The position numbers and the translations under genes were made by a program. DNA of 64,000 nt from DATBJJ01 sp036556425 (lineage in GTDB: Bacteria; Acidobacteriota; Vicinamibacteria; Vicinamibacterales; 2-12-FULL-66-21). Shown here piece after piece: positions 61,669 through 64,000 of the stretch (positions are counted from its first letter, which is position 1; each line of letters opens with the position of its first letter). The notes below the pieces were generated by a model. That model was not told the DNA's origin. It did no database searches and saw only the letters and a list, made by a program, of their open reading frames with translations. Location: the NCBI GenBank assembly GCA_036556425.1, contig DATBJJ010000006.1, positions 62,001 through 126,000 of the forward strand, in the 5' to 3' direction.

Positions 61669-61736
61669 TCAGTCGTCAGTCGTGAGTCGGGAGTCGTCAG
61701 TCGCAGTCGTCAGTCGCAGTCGTCAGTCGACAGTCA
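61669..61736. repeat. Heptamer repeat tract H (CAGTCGT)
   Basis: Between the metallo-hydrolase and the phosphorylase. About ten units of CAGTCGT and close forms, most 7 bases, a few 6. It reaches into the 3' end of the metallo-hydrolase gene: the last codons (VTVD and stop) are built from it. Confidence 0.9.
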
Positions 61737-62562
61737 CGGGCTCCACGTATTTGCGGCCGTCCGACTCGCGAATGTAGCCCGCCGCGATGTCTGGATCGTG
61801 CTCGAAGAATATCAAATACTCGCGGTCGATCGCTTCACGGAGGAACGTCCGCTTGAACCGCAGCGTGTCCATCGGATAGAGGTCGTAGCCCATGATCCAC
61901 GCGGCGTCGACGTGCGCGACCGTGGGCATGAGATCCGCCGTGAAAACCGCCGTCCGACCGCCCGACTCGATCACCACGATCTGGTGGTGCATCGTGTGGC
62001 CGCCCGTTCTCACGACGCGAATGCCCGGCAGGATCGTCCGGTCGCCGGCGACGAGATCCAGCACGCCGGCGTCCGCGAGCGGCTTGAAATTCTCGGGCAG
62101 ATAGCTGGCCCGATTCCTCTCGTGCGGATGCGCCGCGTCATCCCATTCCGCGGTGCGGACGATGTAGCGTGCGCGCGGAAACGTGGGAGCGATTGTGCCC
62201 GCGGCGTCCCGCGTGGTGAACCCGCCGGCATGATCGAAATGCAGATGCGTCGCGAGGACGAGCTCGATGTCCTCGGGCGCGACGCCCGCCTCGGCGAGCG
62301 AGCGATCGAGGTTTCGCGTGCGATCGATCGCGAAGATGTCGGCGCTCTTCTCGTCCATCTTCCCGCCGATGCCGGCGTCGATGAGCATCGTGCGCTCGCC
62401 GCGCACGAGCAGCGGCCGCAGGCCCAGGCGGATGCGATTGCGCTCGTCGGCCGGCGCGCGCTTCTCCCAGAGCGGCTTCGGGATGACGCCGAACATCGCG
62501 CCGCCGTCGAGCCGGAACGTGCCGTCGCTGAGCGTCGTGAGCTCGAACTCTCCGAAGGTCAC
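61723..62562 (-). CDS. Metallo-beta-lactamase fold hydrolase
   Basis: 279 residues from GTG 62562 (GTGA overlap with mce). The metal motif is THLHFDHAGG; further His at GGHTMHHQIV and an Asp at TADLMPTVAH. It resembles lactonase/AHL-type or quinone-hydrolase members; substrate unknown. The last residues derive from repeat tract H. Confidence 0.85.
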   Translation of the reverse strand: MTFGEFELTTLSDGTFRLDGGAMFGVIPKPLWEKRAPADERNRIRLGLRPLLVRGERTMLIDAGIGGKMDEKSADIFAIDRTRNLDRSLAEAGVAPEDIELVLATHLHFDHAGGFTTRDAAGTIAPTFPRARYIVRTAEWDDAAHPHERNRASYLPENFKPLADAGVLDLVAGDRTILPGIRVVRTGGHTMHHQIVVIESGGRTAVFTADLMPTVAHVDAAWIMGYDLYPMDTLRFKRTFLREAIDREYLIFFEHDPDIAAGYIRESDGRKYVEPVTVD

Positions 62563-62966
62563 GCGCCCTGCTTCAATTCGACGAGCACGCCGTGAGCGCT
62601 CGAAGGATGGATGAAGGCGACGAGCGACCCGTGAGCGCCGGGCCGCGGCGACTCGTCGATCAAACGCACGCCGCGTCGCTTGAGGCGATCGATCGCGGCG
62701 TGGATGTCGTCGACGCCGAGCGTGATGTGGTGCAGCCCCGGACCGCGCGCCGCGACGTATTTCGCAATGGGTGAATCGGCGGCCGTCGCCTCCAGCAGCT
62801 CCAGCGCGCCGCGGCCGTCAGCCATCGGAATGAAGTGCGCGCGCACGCGCTGCGAGGGTACGTCCTCGGGCGCCTCGATCTCGAGCCCGAGCGCGTCGCG
62901 ATAGAAGGCGAGCGCCGCGTCGAGATCCGCCACCGCGATGCCGATGTGATCGAGCCGAGCTTTCAT
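62559..62966 (-). CDS. mce: Methylmalonyl-CoA epimerase
   Basis: About 135 residues from ATG 62966, with GAGAAAG two bases upstream. LDHIGIAVADLDAALAFY, GLHHITLGVDDI and a final VELKQ: two VOC-type halves with the His/Glu metal residues. Interconverts the (R)- and (S)-forms of methylmalonyl-CoA. Confidence 0.92.
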   Translation of the reverse strand: MKARLDHIGIAVADLDAALAFYRDALGLEIEAPEDVPSQRVRAHFIPMADGRGALELLEATAADSPIAKYVAARGPGLHHITLGVDDIHAAIDRLKRRGVRLIDESPRPGAHGSLVAFIHPSSAHGVLVELKQGA

Positions 62967-62985
62967 TTCTTTCTCGAATTCGCAC

Positions 62986-63936
62986 CTATTTTCGGCCAAG
63001 CGCGCGGCCGAACACATTATCCACGACCGTATACGGATCCGTTTCGCGCGCCGCGATTCGATCGAGGATCCGCTCCATCTCGCCCGGCGCCAGCACGCGC
63101 TCGTCGACGTGCTCCAGGAAGCGCTGCGCCAACAGCTCGCGCAGCCGCCACTCGGCGCGCGAACGCCGTCTCGCCGCCTGCGACGGCGCCGCGTGCGCCC
63201 GAAAGCGATCGATCGCCTCCAGGAGCTCGGCCACGCCCTTCCCCGTCGTCGCTTGGGTCTTCAGAATCGGCGGACGCCAGGCGCCGGAGGGAAACGTCTG
63301 CAGCGACAACAGCGTCTCGATCGATGCGGCCGTGCGATCGGCGCCCTCGCGATCTGCCTTGTTGACGACGAAGATGTCGGCGATCTCCATGATGCCGGCC
63401 TTCAGCGCCTGCACCTCATCACCCGTTCCCGGCACGATCGTGACGATCGACACGTCGGCGGTGCGGACGATATCGATCTCGTCCTGGCCGACGCCGACGG
63501 TCTCGATGAACACGAGATCCTTGCCGGCCGCGTCGAGCACGAGCGCGGCCTCGCTCGTCGCGCGCGCGAGGCCGCCGAGGTGGCCGCGGGTCGCCATGCT
63601 GCGAATGAACACGCCCGCGTCGCCCGCGTGCGCCTGCATGCGCACGCGATCGCCGAGGATCGCGCCGCCGGTGAAGGGGCTCGTGGGATCGACGGCCACG
63701 ATGCCGACAGTCCGATTCGCGGCGCGCACGGCCGCCGTCAGCTTGTCGACGAGCGTGCTCTTCCCCGCGCCCGGCGGACCCGTGACGCCGACGAGATACG
63801 CGCGGCCGGTGCGGGGGAACAGACGCCGCACGAGCTCGGCGCCCGCGGGCGACTCATCTTCGATCAGGCTGATCGCTCGGGCTATCGCGCGAGGATCGCC
63901 GGCGAGCACTCGATCGCTGAGCGTGCCTTCGGTCAC
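62986..63936 (-). CDS. meaB: Methylmalonyl-CoA mutase-associated GTPase MeaB
   Basis: 316 residues. P-loop GPPGAGKSTLVDKL, VDPTSPFTGGAILGDRVRM, FIETVGVGQ and NKADREGAD. It protects and loads the B12-dependent mutase. The start is GTG 63936, overlapping the acyl-CoA dehydrogenase stop. With mce it shows a propionate/methylmalonyl-CoA route; the mutase itself is outside the window. Confidence 0.94.
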   Translation of the reverse strand: MTEGTLSDRVLAGDPRAIARAISLIEDESPAGAELVRRLFPRTGRAYLVGVTGPPGAGKSTLVDKLTAAVRAANRTVGIVAVDPTSPFTGGAILGDRVRMQAHAGDAGVFIRSMATRGHLGGLARATSEAALVLDAAGKDLVFIETVGVGQDEIDIVRTADVSIVTIVPGTGDEVQALKAGIMEIADIFVVNKADREGADRTAASIETLLSLQTFPSGAWRPPILKTQATTGKGVAELLEAIDRFRAHAAPSQAARRRSRAEWRLRELLAQRFLEHVDERVLAPGEMERILDRIAARETDPYTVVDNVFGRALGRK

Positions 63937-64000
63937 TGGCCGAGCAATTGGCGGGCAATGACGAGCCGCTGGATCTCGCTGGTGCCCTCGCCGATCGTCA
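63933..64000 (-). CDS. Acyl-CoA dehydrogenase, C-terminal tail (cut by window)
   Basis: Only the last 21 codons are visible. They read TIGEGTSEIQRLVIA then RQLLG, the classic C terminus of acyl-CoA dehydrogenases with the catalytic-region EGTSEIQR motif. The stop overlaps the meaB GTG. It likely feeds ETF and the methylmalonyl route. Confidence 0.9.
   Translation of the reverse strand, partial: TIGEGTSEIQRLVIARQLLGQ

Overview
The window looks like a GC-rich chromosome segment from a Gram-negative, menaquinone-using bacterium, most plausibly a member of Acidobacteriota close to Vicinamibacteria. The outer-membrane machinery (BamA, Skp/OmpH, LolC/E-LolD, LpxA, LpxI), the futalosine menaquinone pathway, an exosortase A (XrtA) polysaccharide locus and several Acidobacteria-flavoured small membrane proteins support this. 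The taxonomic placement is inferred from gene content, not from a marker search. All but two of the identified genes lie on the minus strand. Most neighbours overlap by 1-14 bases (ATGA, GTGA, TTGA, TGATG), so the window is a series of very long minus-strand operons. I see no tRNA, rRNA, insertion sequence, prophage or CRISPR array.

Region 1 (1-18798) is an exopolysaccharide locus of the XrtA type: FemAB-like protein (cut by the window edge), exosortase fused to EpsI, an acyl-CoA ligase and dedicated acyl carrier protein, polysaccharide deacetylase, initiating sugar transferase, tyrosine autokinase, Wzz-like chain-length protein, outer-membrane protein, Wza-like export protein and an ExeA-like ATPase. 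Its control genes follow: a sigma-54 activator without receiver domain, two PilZ proteins and a protein with a degenerate GGDEF-like end. Two good sigma-54 promoter sequences (4337-4353 and 16190-16206) fit this regulator. A TonB-C-like protein and a PEGA protein complete the region.

Region 2 (18799-32909) is core metabolism: lysophospholipid acyltransferase, ETF dehydrogenase with etfA and etfB, a fatty-acid operon (yceD-rpmF-plsX-fabD-fabG-acpP-fabF, without fabH), dgt, deoB, hfq, miaA, a 30-residue membrane peptide and a TonB-like protein. Region 3 (32952-40717) is a menaquinone operon: ubiE, ubiX, an MqnP-like prenyltransferase, a deaminase of the MqnX type, mqnC, mqnA, an MqnE-like protein that has lost its radical-SAM cysteines, and a UbiD decarboxylase. 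Region 4 (40795-50530) is envelope biogenesis: a Gfo/Idh/MocA oxidoreductase, lpxI, a plus-strand lipoprotein, a fabZ-lpxA fusion, ompH, bamA and clpC. Region 5 (50799-64000) holds a plus-strand acyl-CoA dehydrogenase, then a minus-strand run of RidA, LolD, LolC/E, lysS, nusB, ribH, enoyl-CoA hydratase, four small membrane proteins, a PfkB kinase, MTA phosphorylase, a metallo-hydrolase, mce, meaB and the tail of an acyl-CoA dehydrogenase.

The most unusual feature is a set of eight intergenic tracts with a period of about seven bases. They fill gaps almost exactly from the stop codon of one gene to the start codon of the next. Different loci use different heptamers. Four share an AGCTTCC/AGCTGGC unit, and two of these are inverted-arm structures around a shared core of about 19 bases. 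They stand out because nearly all other junctions in the window are overlapping.
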